A stretch of 44,629 bases of DNA from Deltaproteobacteria bacterium (lineage in GTDB: Bacteria > Desulfobacterota > BSN033 > UBA1163). Both the position numbers and the translations under genes were made by a program. This document shows, piece by piece, positions 1 to 9,061 of this stretch. The stretch's first letter is position 1, and the number at the start of each line of letters is the position of its first letter. Under the pieces are notes generated by a model that did not search any database, had not been told where the DNA came from, and saw only the letters and a program-made list of their open reading frames with translations. Where the stretch lies: positions 1-44,629 of the forward strand of contig JAGXTA010000090.1 of the NCBI GenBank assembly GCA_018333535.1, in the 5' to 3' direction.

Positions 1-334
1 AAATTTCCTGTTTAGTCACTTTGTATTTTTTCAAAAGATCCAATATTCCCTCAAGAATCTTGGATCCGGGGTATATCTTCAAAAAGTTTTCCGAATGGGT
101 GTATTTTGCAATCTCAACCCAGGCTTCTTCTTGCGTTCTTGGATTACTGACTCTTTTGGAATCAGTCACAATAGCAAAGAATTCAGTTAAAACCTGAGGG
201 CAAATGCAGAGAGAAATTTCTCCCCTTAGACCTTTTTCCCTAATCGCCTTGGCCGTTGGATGGAAAGGTGACGTCTCATCCGCCGCATAGACCAGGACAT
301 TAGTATCCAGGAGGCTTGCCTCAGAGGTAGTCAT
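1..334 (-). CDS. VapC-like PIN-domain ribonuclease toxin, partial (C-terminus beyond window)
   Basis: Reading leftward from an ATG at 334, the frame stays open to the window edge (111 codons). The N-terminal part reads SLLDTNVLVYAADE, the first acidic motif of PIN-domain nucleases (Asp followed by TNVLVY), and a later LTEFFAIVTD segment carries the second conserved acidic residue. PIN toxins of VapBC systems cut tRNA or rRNA when the antitoxin is lost. The start overlaps the upstream antitoxin frame by 14 bases, as in translationally coupled TA pairs. The last PIN acidic residues lie outside the window, so activity cannot be judged. The family call is firm; the target RNA is unknown. Confidence 0.85.
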   Translation of the reverse strand, partial: MTTSEASLLDTNVLVYAADETSPFHPTAKAIREKGLRGEISLCICPQVLTEFFAIVTDSKRVSNPRTQEEAWVEIAKYTHSENFLKIYPGSKILEGILDLLKKYKVTKQEI

Positions 335-515
335 AGATTTCCCTTCTCGTTAGTTTTCTCTTCACGCCCAATGGCCAGGTGGCAAAGACGGTTCCCTCGC
401 TTTTGTAGTCTTTTTTTTCTCTCGCCTTTGCTTTTTCCCTCAGAAATTCAACAAATTCCTGAACGAGTTTAGTCTCCTCTTCTGGTAAGTCACGAAGATC
501 GATAGTACTTCTCAC
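321..515 (-). CDS. VapB-like antitoxin of the PIN toxin pair
   Basis: This 64-residue, highly charged protein begins at a GTG (513-515) preceded by AAGGAGG with about nine bases of spacing. Residues 1-30 (starting RSTIDLRDLPEEE) form a likely amphipathic helix rich in Glu and Lys. The C-terminal half carries the aromatic and basic residues typical of the toxin-binding tail (LTRREIYDYL). Its 3' end overlaps the PIN gene by 14 bases, which is the main evidence for its role. No DNA-binding fold can be assigned by eye. TA antitoxins usually repress their own promoter, which here would lie in the AT-rich stretch right of 516. Confidence 0.7.
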   Translation of the reverse strand: MRSTIDLRDLPEEETKLVQEFVEFLREKAKAREKKDYKSEGTVFATWPLGVKRKLTRREIYDYL

Positions 516-975
516 CTTCTACACCTCCTTTTCCAATATCATTTTAGGGTATGATGGTCTGACTGTCAACATCTTTTGTATCGATATCGGGTCAGTACCC
601 AGGGTGGTTTCTCCGTGTCAATAATGAGGACAAAAGTGACAATTTAGCTGTTTGAAAAAACTTTTAAAATCCCTCCACACCTCCCTTTTGCCCTCCGGGT
701 CAGAGACCGCTCTCTCCGAGCCAGAGGCTCTTCTGAGCCGGAGGCTGGGTCGGAGACCAAAGGGAGGGAAAAGGATTTCCCCCTTTTGACAAAGGGGAAG
801 TTACAAGAAGTATACCCATTTTTAAGAGTATTTCACCCACTCACTTCCACGACAAGCCCAAATGAATTCTGGCTTTCTATGTTCTGATTTGCTATAAAAA
901 CCCTTAAAAATAGGTTCGGATTTCGTCCGAAAAGGGGACAGATTTATTTTCCCGGTTTGGAATGGAGCCCTATAA
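516..975. other. Intergenic region with palindromic element, no gene seen
   Basis: No convincing coding frame. A GC-richer palindromic block lies at about 680-790: CCTCCCTTTTG near 680 pairs with CCAAAGGGAGG near 757, enclosing short GAGCC/GGCTC-type inverted repeats. Near 915-950 there is a small hairpin (CGGATTTCGTCCG) followed by AAAAGGGGACAGATTTATTTT-like sequence. That phrase resembles REP-type intergenic repeats, and its AAAGGGGACAG part recurs near 6651-6661. The promoter of the downstream flavodoxin gene should lie just upstream of 976 but is not obvious. Confidence 0.5.
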
Positions 976-1763
976 ATGAAGACAGAGCTATATGTTTATA
1001 CTGGAACGGGCAATTCATTATGGGTCGCACACCAGTTGGCAGTGGAATTAAAAGAGGCTACTCTTGATTTTATGCCACTTTTATCAAACGGTCTCGAAAA
1101 GGAGGCAGATCGTGTGGGAATCATCTTTCCTGTCCACATCTGGGGGTTGCCTTCTCGTGTCATCCGGTTTGTCAACCATCTCAAGGTAAAGCCCGGGACT
1201 TACTTCTTCGCCATCGCCGTCAATGCCGGGCAACCGGCGGCCACACTCCTGCAATTGCAAAAATTAATGTCAAACAGAAAATTATCGCTCTCTTTAGGTT
1301 ATTCCATTGTCCTGCCTTCCAATTACATCCCATGGGGAGGTCCTGGACCGGTTGAGACTCAACAGCGCCTCTTCAGAAATGCACAGGAAAAGGTGAAAAG
1401 ATTGCCCATGCTGTCCTGACGGGTGAGCGGAAAAAGGTGGACAGAGGGCCTCTATGGCAGAATATTCCATTCTCCTGGTTTTATAAGATGTCCTTTCGGC
1501 ATGTTCCAAAAATGGACAAGAAATTCTGGGGCGACGATAAATGCAATGGCTGTGAAATCTGCCTTAAAGTTTGTCCTGCTGGAAATATCGAGATGAAAAA
1601 TGAAAAACCCTCATGGCTTCACCGATGCGAACAATGTCTGGCCTGTATCCAGTGGTGTCCGCAGGAAGCCATCCAGTATGGCAAAAAGACCATCAAATAC
1701 CAGCGTTATCACCACCCCGAAATCTCTTTAAAAAACATGCTTGAACAGGCCAATGCCTCTTAG
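976..1763 (+). pseudogene. EFR1-type flavodoxin / 2x[4Fe-4S] ferredoxin protein, frameshifted
   Basis: Two frames together encode one EFR1-family protein. Frame one (976-1419) holds a flavodoxin-like domain with the phosphate-binding loop YTGTGNS at residues 8-14. Frame two (visible from about 1405 to 1763) holds two [4Fe-4S] motifs of the CxxCxxxC type: CNGCEICLKVCP and CEQCLACIQWCP. The frames join smoothly if one A is added to the A-run at 1396-1399, giving ...KVKKIAHAVLTGERKKVDRG. The loss of one A therefore splits a gene of about 262 residues. It may be real decay or a consensus error in a homopolymer. Intact homologues are FMN/Fe-S redox proteins that shuttle low-potential electrons; substrates are unknown. 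No ribosome site is obvious before 976. Confidence 0.8.
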
Positions 1764-1938
1764 GCAAGCCATACTCCTTATAATAGTCATATAGTCTCAT
1801 AGTCCTATAGTCTTATCGTCAATTGACTAACCGACTAGCCGGCTGACGGCTATATGACTCACCGAAAGGGTTGACTTTTTCTACAAATGATTTAACCTGC
1901 ATATAGGAGTCGCTGATCAACCATCGGAGGAAATCAGG

Positions 1939-2604
1939 ATGGAGTTAAATGCCGGGAAGGTCAGGGTTTTAGTTTTTGCGAGTGGAGATGCAAAGGGCGG
2001 AGGCTCCGGTTTCCAGGATTTGGTCGAATTTTCCCGAACGAATCCACCGGTCCTCGATGCCGAAATCGTCGGCGTCATTTCTAACCATCCAGACGGAGGG
2101 GTTCGTAAAAGGGCAGACGCACTTTGCATTCCTTTTGAGTATTGGCCCGGCCCTTTCGATGCCACAGGTTACCAATCATTTGTCGAAAAATATCAGGCTG
2201 ACTTTGTCATGTGTTCCGGGTGGTTAAAGTTTATAAGAGGACTCGATCCTGCCAAAACAGTTAATATTCATCCGGGCCCCCTGCCTCAGTTCGGCGGACC
2301 AGGATTGTACGGCCATTACGTGCACGAAGCGGTCATGGCCGCTTACCGCCGAGGCGAAATAACCCAGAGCGCCGTGACGATGCATTTTGTTGACGAGACC
2401 GCCTATGACCATGGCCCCGTTATCTTCCAGATGCCCGTACTGATTAGACCTGATGATGATGCCGTGACACTGGCCAAAAGAGTCAACGAAAAAGAACGCG
2501 CCTGGCAAAGTCATATTTTAAACTTGGTCGTCCATCGATATATTTACCTTAGCAATGGGCAGGTCTTTTACAAAAGCGATGCGCCTAAAAGACTGTTTTA
2601 CTAA
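1939..2604 (+). CDS. purN: Phosphoribosylglycinamide formyltransferase (PurN-type)
   Basis: Transfers a formyl group from 10-formyl-tetrahydrofolate to GAR in purine synthesis. The 221-residue product matches the usual PurN length. The Rossmann-like N-terminus (VRVLVFASGDAKGGGSGF) carries the phosphoribosyl-binding Gly-rich loop. NIHPGPLPQFGG supplies the catalytic Asn and His (E. coli N106/H108), and DETAYDHGPVIFQ supplies the catalytic Asp. A strong GGAGGA lies about eight bases before the ATG. The gene is followed, after a palindromic element, by purL on the same strand. The HPGPLPQFGGPGLYG segment departs somewhat from the common HPSLLP form, so a PurN-like formyltransferase of divergent subfamily is the only serious alternative. 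Confidence 0.9.
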   Translation: MELNAGKVRVLVFASGDAKGGGSGFQDLVEFSRTNPPVLDAEIVGVISNHPDGGVRKRADALCIPFEYWPGPFDATGYQSFVEKYQADFVMCSGWLKFIRGLDPAKTVNIHPGPLPQFGGPGLYGHYVHEAVMAAYRRGEITQSAVTMHFVDETAYDHGPVIFQMPVLIRPDDDAVTLAKRVNEKERAWQSHILNLVVHRYIYLSNGQVFYKSDAPKRLFY

Positions 2605-2747
2605 GAACTTATCCACAAATAACTTCCCCCCCTTTAATAAAGGGGGGGAGGGGGGATTTAAAGTGGCAACCTTGGGCAAATCCCCCTAAATCCCCCTTTT
2701 CCAAAGGGGGATATTACAAACAATCATTATTTGCGGATTAGCTCTAA
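2602..2747. repeat. Nested palindromic intergenic element between purN and purL
   Basis: Outer arms: TAAGAACTTATCCACAAATA at 2602 pairs imperfectly with the region 2725-2747, whose reverse complement reads CTTAGAGCTAATCCGCAAAT. Inside are G/C-run arms (CCCCCCTTTAATAAAGGGGG and AAATCCCCCTTTTCCAAAGG). This is a MITE- or REP-like structure with no coding capacity. It sits between two genes of one pathway and could act as a transcription attenuator. Confidence 0.65.
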
Positions 2748-2762
2748 GAAAGGATGAGAGGG

Positions 2763-5700
2763 ATGTACCATTTTTTCTTGCGCAGAGATGAGACATTCGA
2801 ATACTGCTTCAATGTGGAAACTTCCGCGCCGTTGAATGCCAATGAGCTTTCGATTTTAAGGCAGGTTTTAGCCGACGGCTTTGTATCGGAAAGTATATTG
2901 ACGGAACCGATCCATCCTAACGGGGGCGGCGTGGTCGAACTTGGCCCGCGTATGAATTTTGCGACAGCCTATTCAACGAATATCGTCGCCATCTGTCAGA
3001 CCTGCGGGCTCGAAAAGGTAACTCGCATAGAACGCTCCCGGCGATATTGCCTTTCTCCAGAGGTGGATAAGGACCGCTTTATTCAAGAACATCACGATCG
3101 AATGACAGAATGTTTATATGATCGTCCCCTGCAAACGTTTGAAACTGGAATTCTGCCGGAGCCTGTTTTCGAGATTCCTCTGATGGAAAAAGGCCCGGAC
3201 GCCCTTCTGGACATACCGGGGCTTGCGATGGATGAGTGGGACAGAAACCTCTACCACGACTACTTCGTCAGGGAAGAGAGAAGAAATCCTACGGTCGTCG
3301 AAATCAAGGATCTCGATAACGCCAACAGCGAGCACTCCCGACACGGCTATTTCAAAGGAAAACAGATCATCAACGGGGTGGCCATGCCGGAGACGCTTTT
3401 GGATATCGTCAAGTCGACTTTAAAGGCAAACCCATCCAACAGTCTCATCGCCTTCAAGGACAATTCGAGCGGGATCAGAGGATATGACTGCTGGACCATC
3501 CTCCCCGAACAACCCGGAAGACCCTCTCCTTTCACAAGGAAGAACCTTAAATATCACATTATTTTTACGGCAGAGACGCATAATTTCCCTACCGGAGTGG
3601 CCCCTTTTCCGGGCGCTGAAACAGGAACGGGTGGACGGATCCGTGACGTTCAGGCAACGGGAAGAGGAGGTCTGGTCGTGGCCGGAACAGCCGCCTACTG
3701 CGTGGCAAACCTGCTGATTCCTGGCTATGACCTGCCCTGGGAAGACAAACAAGTCGTCTATTTATCGAATCTCGCATCCCCTCTTACCATCGAAATCAGG
3801 GCAAGCGATGGGGCAAGCGATTATGGCAATAAATTCGGCGAGCCGTTGATTCTGGGGTTTACCCGTTCATTTGATCAGAGACTTCCGAACGGTGAACGCT
3901 GGGCATGGATTAAACCGATCATGTTTACGGGCGGGATCGGACAGATCGATGCCAGGCATGTTGAAAAGAATGAGGCTCAAAGAGGGATGCTGATTGTTCA
4001 GGTCGGCGGCCCCGCTTACGGAATCGGGGTGAGCGGAGGGTCAGCCTCCAGCAAGCTTCAGGGCGAAAATGTTGAGGAGCTCGATTTCAATGCGGTCCAG
4101 CGGGGCGATGCGGAGATGGAACAGAAGATGAACCGCGTCATCCGTGCCTGCATTGAAATGGGAGAAAACAACCCCATCCTCAGCATCCATGACCAGGGAG
4201 CGGGCGGCCCTGCCAATGTTTTGAAGGAACTGGTCGAGAAAGCCGGAGGCAAAATCGAATTGAGGCGCATCAAACTTGGCGATCCAACCTTATCCGTCCT
4301 TAAAATCTGGGTTGCCGAATATCAAGAGCGATGTGGTTTCTTGATATCCTCCGAGAGAATTGAAGAATTCAAATCCATCTGCGATAGGGAAAAAGTAAAT
4401 TGTGAAATCCTCGGGGAAGTGACCGGGGATGGCCGCTTCACTGTGCATGACGAGAAGGATGATTCAACGCCGGTCAATCTCAATCTCGCAAAGGTTCTGG
4501 GCAATATGCCACAGAAAACATTCAAGGATGAGAGGATAGACTATTCACTCAAACCTCTTACATGGCCAGAGGATTTATCAGTGGAAGAAGCTTTGTCTCG
4601 TGTTCTTCGAAACCTGGCCGTCGGTTCGAAGAGATTTCTAACCAGTAAGGTGGACCGGAGCGTCACCGGATTGATTGCACGGCAACAGTGTTGTGGCCCG
4701 CTCCAATTGACGGTTGCCAATGTGGCTGTGATTGCCCAGAGCCATTTCGGATTGACAGGGGCCGCCACGTCGATTGGCGAGCAACCGATCAAAATGCTTC
4801 TCAATCCTAAAGTAGGAGCGCGGATGGCGGTTGGTGAGGCGCTCACCAACATCGTGTGGGCACAAATCAGCGGCCTGGAGGATATTAAGTGTTCAGCCAA
4901 CTGGATGTGGGCGCCAAAACTTCCCGGCGAAGGCGCCGCCCTCTATGACGCTGTTTGCGCTATGCGAGACCTGATGGTCCAATTGGGCATTGCCGTGGAT
5001 GGCGGGAAAGATAGCCTTTCCATGGCGACTCGGGTCGGAGAGGAGATCGTAAAATCCCCACGCCAGCTTGTGATCTCGGCCTATGCGACCATGCCCGATA
5101 TCACAAAGGTGGTCACTCCGGACATTAGAAGGCCTGGAGATAGCCGGCTCATCTTCATTGACTTCTCCGGAGAGAAGGCCCGGCTCGGCGGTTCGATTGT
5201 TGCGCAGGTTTTGGGACAGATCGGAAACGAATCTCCTGATGTGGATGATCCTGAAACGCTTAAACGCGCTTTCCACGCCATCCAGAAGCTAATCTCAGAA
5301 AAGTTGATTCTCTCTGGACACGACATCAGCGATGGGGGGCTCATTACGACCCTTCTCGAAATGGCATTTGCCGGAAATTGTGGTTTAAATATCCGAATGG
5401 ACGGTCCATCGAGCCCCTTCGAAAGGCTCTTTGCAGAAGAATTGGGGGCCGTGATCGAGTGTCAGGTTCATGATATTCCGAAGGTCCTGGAGGTGCTGAA
5501 TTCTTTTCATCTCGACTCAACCGTCATTGGAGAGACGACTGATGAAAAGAAAATTCTGATCACTTATCATTCGCAGAAGGTCCTCGAATCCGATATGCGC
5601 ATTCTTCGTCAATGGTGGGAGGAAACGTCCTATCAGATTGAGCGCCTTCAGATAAATCCCCAATGTGCGGATGAGGAAAAGAGAAATATCTTCGACCGCA

Positions 5701-6581
5701 AGGGGCCAACCTATGTCATTCCTTTTAACCCCGAACCGACGCCGGCGCATCTTCTCGAAGCGAAAGAAAAACCGGAGGTGGCCATTCTCCGGGAAGAAGG
5801 AAGCAATGGCGACCGGGAGATGACCTCCGCCTTCTATCAGGCAGGTTTCAGACCGTGGGATATCACGATGACCGATCTTATCAGCGGACGCATCACGCTG
5901 GAACGTTTCAGGGGGCTCGTCTCTGTCGGAGGGTTTTCTTACGCCGATGTCCCGGAAAGCGCCAAGGGGTGGGCGGCAGCCATTCGGTTTAGTGGAAGGC
6001 TGAGGAAAATGTTTGACGATTTTTATCATCGTCTCGATACATTCTCCTTGGGAGTATGTAATGGGTGCCAGCTCTTCGCGCTTCTCGGATGGGTGCCCTG
6101 GTTGGGAATTCCTGATCATCAACAGCCCCGGTTCGTTCAAAATGTGTCCGGGCGTTTTGAATCCCGATGGGCGACGGTTAAGATTTTAGAAAGTCCGGCG
6201 ATTATGTTCAAAGGCATGATCGATTCCATACTCGGAATCTGGGTGGCTCATGGCGAAGGAAAGCTTCACTTTCCCGATCCCGCGCTGATGGACGAGGTCA
6301 TCAATAAAAAACTTGTCTCGCTTGTTTTTGTGGACGATGAGGGCCAACAGGATGGAAAGATTTCACAGAGCTATCCTTTTAATCCGAATGGGTCGCCTTT
6401 CGGGATCACAGGGCTCTGTTCGCCCGACGGAAGGCATCTGGCAGTCATGCCCCATCCTGAGCGAGCCTTCCTCAAATGGCAATGGCCTTGGATGCCTGAG
6501 GACTTGAACGGTCGTCTCAAGGTATCCCCGTGGATTCGAATGTTCCAAAATGCGAGAGAGTGGTGCGATGGTGTGAAATAA
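2763..6581 (+). CDS. purL: Phosphoribosylformylglycinamidine synthase, long single-chain form
   Basis: Converts FGAR, ATP and glutamine to FGAM. At 1272 residues it is the one-chain form (PurS-, PurL- and PurQ-like domains fused), as in Enterobacteria and eukaryotes. The linker region near residues 160-200 includes NANSEHSRH. The nucleotide-binding AIR-synthase-like domain includes ETGTGGRIRD (286-295) and HDQGAGGPANV (from H476). The C-terminal class I glutaminase has nucleophile C1099 in LGVCNGCQL and the H1231/E1233 dyad in MPHPER. I chose the ATG at 2763 because AAAGGA lies nine bases upstream; an ATG at 2754 lacks room for a ribosome site. It is co-directional with purN. All catalytic motifs are intact. 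Confidence 0.96.
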   Translation: MYHFFLRRDETFEYCFNVETSAPLNANELSILRQVLADGFVSESILTEPIHPNGGGVVELGPRMNFATAYSTNIVAICQTCGLEKVTRIERSRRYCLSPEVDKDRFIQEHHDRMTECLYDRPLQTFETGILPEPVFEIPLMEKGPDALLDIPGLAMDEWDRNLYHDYFVREERRNPTVVEIKDLDNANSEHSRHGYFKGKQIINGVAMPETLLDIVKSTLKANPSNSLIAFKDNSSGIRGYDCWTILPEQPGRPSPFTRKNLKYHIIFTAETHNFPTGVAPFPGAETGTGGRIRDVQATGRGGLVVAGTAAYCVANLLIPGYDLPWEDKQVVYLSNLASPLTIEIRASDGASDYGNKFGEPLILGFTRSFDQRLPNGERWAWIKPIMFTGGIGQIDARHVEKNEAQRGMLIVQVGGPAYGIGVSGGSASSKLQGENVEELDFNAVQRGDAEMEQKMNRVIRACIEMGENNPILSIHDQGAGGPANVLKELVEKAGGKIELRRIKLGDPTLSVLKIWVAEYQERCGFLISSERIEEFKSICDREKVNCEILGEVTGDGRFTVHDEKDDSTPVNLNLAKVLGNMPQKTFKDERIDYSLKPLTWPEDLSVEEALSRVLRNLAVGSKRFLTSKVDRSVTGLIARQQCCGPLQLTVANVAVIAQSHFGLTGAATSIGEQPIKMLLNPKVGARMAVGEALTNIVWAQISGLEDIKCSANWMWAPKLPGEGAALYDAVCAMRDLMVQLGIAVDGGKDSLSMATRVGEEIVKSPRQLVISAYATMPDITKVVTPDIRRPGDSRLIFIDFSGEKARLGGSIVAQVLGQIGNESPDVDDPETLKRAFHAIQKLISEKLILSGHDISDGGLITTLLEMAFAGNCGLNIRMDGPSSPFERLFAEELGAVIECQVHDIPKVLEVLNSFHLDSTVIGETTDEKKILITYHSQKVLESDMRILRQWWEETSYQIERLQINPQCADEEKRNIFDRKGPTYVIPFNPEPTPAHLLEAKEKPEVAILREEGSNGDREMTSAFYQAGFRPWDITMTDLISGRITLERFRGLVSVGGFSYADVPESAKGWAAAIRFSGRLRKMFDDFYHRLDTFSLGVCNGCQLFALLGWVPWLGIPDHQQPRFVQNVSGRFESRWATVKILESPAIMFKGMIDSILGIWVAHGEGKLHFPDPALMDEVINKKLVSLVFVDDEGQQDGKISQSYPFNPNGSPFGITGLCSPDGRHLAVMPHPERAFLKWQWPWMPEDLNGRLKVSPWIRMFQNAREWCDGVK

Positions 6582-7111
6582 CAAAGCAGATGGGTAACAA
6601 ATATTTTCCAAAAAAAATGGCCCTTTCAGCAAATCCAAAGGATTCTTATAAAGGGGACAGCCACTCCGATTTAATGCCGATTTTTTCTCACCTCATCCAT
6701 CACTTCTGCGGCAATGGCTTTGCAGCGAGCGGCTCCTGATTTTAACACATCGACTATATATCCCTGTCTCTCGTTGATCTCTTTGACACGAGCCTGAATA
6801 GGACTCAACTCCTTTTAGAAAGCTTTTAGCTGGCGGTAATCCTTCATCCCTAAAAAAGGGAAGCTCCCCGTCTAAGCGTGAATGGATCGATTGTTAACTT
6901 CCACCCCCGTCACTGAGGCATCCCTGCACTCTCAAAGATTTTCATTGACAAGTGCAAAAAATTGAACTAAAAATTAAACATTGAAGAAGGGGCTTTCATC
7001 TTTACAACCTTCACAGGTTTTTCAAGCCAAATTGATCATTTTAAAATTTCTGACTCTTCGATTTTGATATGTGTTCGAAAAACTTTAAATACAAGAAAGG
7101 AGGCAAATGAT
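6582..7111. other. Intergenic region with trpS remnant and short repeat fragments
   Basis: Apart from the trpS-derived remnant (separate entry) this stretch holds no gene I can support. AAAGGGGACAG at 6651-6661 repeats part of the phrase near 937 and abuts the remnant directly. The part after 6830 is AT-rich and should contain the promoter of the small exported protein at 7112. Confidence 0.5.
6655..6815 (-). pseudogene. Remnant of a second trpS copy (C-terminal ~50 codons)
   Basis: Read on the minus strand this segment gives ELSPIQARVKEINERQGY, then IVDVLKSGAARCKAIAAEVM and DEVRK. It aligns almost residue for residue with the last ~55 residues of the intact TrpS at 7795-8781 (ELGPIQARVKEMNARPEYII...). 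Near its 3' end one extra A in an A-run shifts the frame to a stop, although the following bases still spell the SDWL-like end (SEWL). Nothing upstream resembles the rest of trpS. It is therefore a truncated, frameshifted duplicate about 1 kb from the functional gene, in the same orientation. Confidence 0.85.
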
Positions 7112-7537
7112 ATGAAGAAAATTGTTTTTTGGGGAGTTTTTATTCAAATTTTTATTTTAATAGGATTGGTGAGTTATGCCGCTATGACAAAAGAACCTAT
7201 ATCTGAAGGCAACCTTTCTGATTTAAAAGGAAAATGGGAAGGGTGGAGAACCCTCACGAGAGGTGATTACCGTACAGAATTGGAAATTTATAATGATACT
7301 CTTCCGCTCAAGGGAAAGATCATCTTTCATGATGTTGATCGAAGAGGGAAGATGAGTGGAACAAATGATGTGGGGTTCGAACAAGGCAAGATAAGAGACA
7401 ACAATTTCTATCTCAAATGGGCAGGGGGGAAAGGTGAAGTTGACCTTTCTCTTTACAAAGATGGTGGGAAGATGAAGCTGGAAGGAGACTGTTATCTTTG
7501 GGGAAGCAGGGGAACAATGAGTCTCAAGAAAAAATAA
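7112..7537 (+). CDS. Small exported or membrane-anchored protein, lipocalin-like beta pattern
   Basis: A 141-residue protein of unknown function. The start is the ATG at 7112, preceded by AAAGGAGG eight bases upstream; a longer in-frame start at 7064 has no ribosome site. Residues 1-24 (KKIVFWGVFIQIFILIGL) form a signal peptide or membrane anchor. The mature part begins near MTKEPISEGNLSDLKGKWEG. It alternates short hydrophobic and charged segments with GKWEGWR, LKGKIIFHD and KMKLEGDCYLWG, as in small beta-barrel proteins that measure like lipocalins. That fold is only an impression. It stands alone between the trpS remnant and trpS, on the opposite strand. Confidence 0.7.
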   Translation: MKKIVFWGVFIQIFILIGLVSYAAMTKEPISEGNLSDLKGKWEGWRTLTRGDYRTELEIYNDTLPLKGKIIFHDVDRRGKMSGTNDVGFEQGKIRDNNFYLKWAGGKGEVDLSLYKDGGKMKLEGDCYLWGSRGTMSLKKK

Positions 7538-7794
7538 AGCAACGACTCTGTTGATGGAAGTGGGTTTCCTGATTGCAAATTAAAAATGGAGCATACTGGA
7601 TGGGGTCATGCTTGCAATATTGCAATTTAGGAGACTGCTTTCAATATTTTATACATCGCATGTGGCAGTAAGGGGTCGGCCTTTGACACGGGACAAAAGG
7701 AAGTCTCTACTTGTCTTTGGACGGTTCCAGTTCAGGTAGATTCGGCCCCTTTTTTCTCTCGAACATAGCTATCTCCACCCTTTCAAAAAAGCGA

Positions 7795-8781
7795 TTACAG
7801 CCAATCCGATTGAACGCCGGTTTTTCTTCTCACCTCATTCATCACTTCTACGGCAATGACTTTACAGCGAGCGACTCCTGATTTTAGGACATCGATAATA
7901 TATTCCGGTCTGGCGTTCATCTCTTTAACACGAGCCTGAATCGGCCCCAACTCCTCAACCATATTTTTATAGAGAATCTCTTTACACTCGATGCATCCGA
8001 TCCCTGCTGTCCGGCAGCCCTGCTCGACACTTGAAATTTGATCCGGTTTCGAAAAGGCCTGATGCATGGTAAAGATATTGCAATGCTCCGGATGTCCGGG
8101 GTCGCTCCTCCGCTCCCGATGCGGACAGGTGGCTGCACTCCTTAATTTTTCCCGGATAACTTCCGGAGCTTCAAGTAATCCTATGGCATTATTCATCGAC
8201 TTGGACATCTTGGCCTGTCCATCGGTCCCTGCAATACGGGGAGCGGTGGATAGGAGAACCTTGGGTTCGGGAAAGGTCTCTCCGAAACGTCCATTGAATT
8301 TTCGGGCAACCTCTCTTGAGAGTTCGACATGCTGAGTCTGGTCCTCTCCCACCGGGACATATCCCGCTTTATAGATAAGGATGTCAGCCGCCTGAAGCAC
8401 GGGATAACCCAGGAGTCCCATATTGATATTCTGCCGGTGCTGTTTCGATTTCTCTTTGAACTGGGTCATCCTCTCCAGTTCCCCGATCGGGGTGACGCTG
8501 TTAAAGACCCAGGCTAATTCGGTATGCTCGGGCACATGCGACTGAACAAAGACGATGCATTTATCTGGAGTCAACCCACAGGCGACAAGGATGGTGGCGG
8601 TTTCCAGAATCCTCTTCTGCATCAACTCCACCTCATATTCAATGGTGATGGCATGATAGTCCACCACGCAATAGATGCAGTCATAACGCTCTGTCAATTG
8701 AACCCAGTTGCGAATCGCTCCCACATAATTCCCGATATGAATCTCGCCCGAGGGTTGAATTCCGCTGAAGATACGATCCAT
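7795..8781 (-). CDS. trpS: Tryptophanyl-tRNA synthetase, probable [4Fe-4S]-binding type
   Basis: Charges tRNA-Trp. The 328-residue protein has the class I signatures HIGN at 15-18 and KMSKS at 191-195. PVGEDQTQHVELSREVARKF, near 143, is typical of bacterial TrpRS. The C-terminal anticodon-binding part holds C234-x21-C256-x6-C263-x2-C266. This nearly equals the C-x22-C-x6-C-x2-C motif that binds a [4Fe-4S] cluster in Thermotoga maritima TrpRS, so an Fe-S cluster contacting the anticodon is likely. The insert CPHRERRSDPGHPEHC before it matches that subfamily. AGGAGTA lies upstream of the ATG. A decayed copy of the 3' end lies at 6655-6815. Confidence 0.95.
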   Translation of the reverse strand: MDRIFSGIQPSGEIHIGNYVGAIRNWVQLTERYDCIYCVVDYHAITIEYEVELMQKRILETATILVACGLTPDKCIVFVQSHVPEHTELAWVFNSVTPIGELERMTQFKEKSKQHRQNINMGLLGYPVLQAADILIYKAGYVPVGEDQTQHVELSREVARKFNGRFGETFPEPKVLLSTAPRIAGTDGQAKMSKSMNNAIGLLEAPEVIREKLRSAATCPHRERRSDPGHPEHCNIFTMHQAFSKPDQISSVEQGCRTAGIGCIECKEILYKNMVEELGPIQARVKEMNARPEYIIDVLKSGVARCKVIAVEVMNEVRRKTGVQSDWL

Positions 8782-9061
8782 GATTTACTCCTTTCATTAA
8801 CTCTTATTTAAATTGGGCGATTCTTTCTGAAAAAAATCATCAACCTATAGGGAATCAAAGGTCTTCAGAGAACATGAAATATCCCTTATGGGTGAAATAA
8901 TAATCTGTCATTCCTGTGAAAACAGGAATCCAGATTTTTTGTATATCGGGACAGGAATGTCCCGCCTATCGATAGACGGGGCCTGCTGCAGGTCTAACCC
9001 CGTCTGCGAAGGCTAGGGGGGAACGGAAACCTTTCTTCTTTTAGATACAAAATCGCTCAAT
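8782..9061. repeat. Intergenic palindromes including a GTCATTCC-type repeat
   Basis: At 8907-8935 GTCATTCCTGTGAAAACAGG continues to AATCCAGAT, forming an eight-base stem with a GAAA loop. It belongs to the GTCATTCC family also seen at 12451, 32334, 32714 and 38001. Two more hairpins follow: CGGGACAGGAATGTCCCG near 8948, and GACGGGG paired with CCCCGTC near 8977-9003. No gene is seen. Confidence 0.6.

Noticed and set aside
1390-1405. Programmed -1 frameshift in the EFR1 gene
   Set aside because: The A-run is four bases and no X-XXY-YYZ heptamer or obvious stimulatory hairpin is present; an indel is simpler.
1405-1419. UGA at the end of the flavodoxin frame as a second selenocysteine
   Set aside because: The downstream ferredoxin part is in another frame, so a frameshift explains it; no Cys position and no hairpin fits.
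5517-6140. 207-codon minus-strand frame
   Set aside because: Antisense to the purL glutaminase region; a shadow frame.
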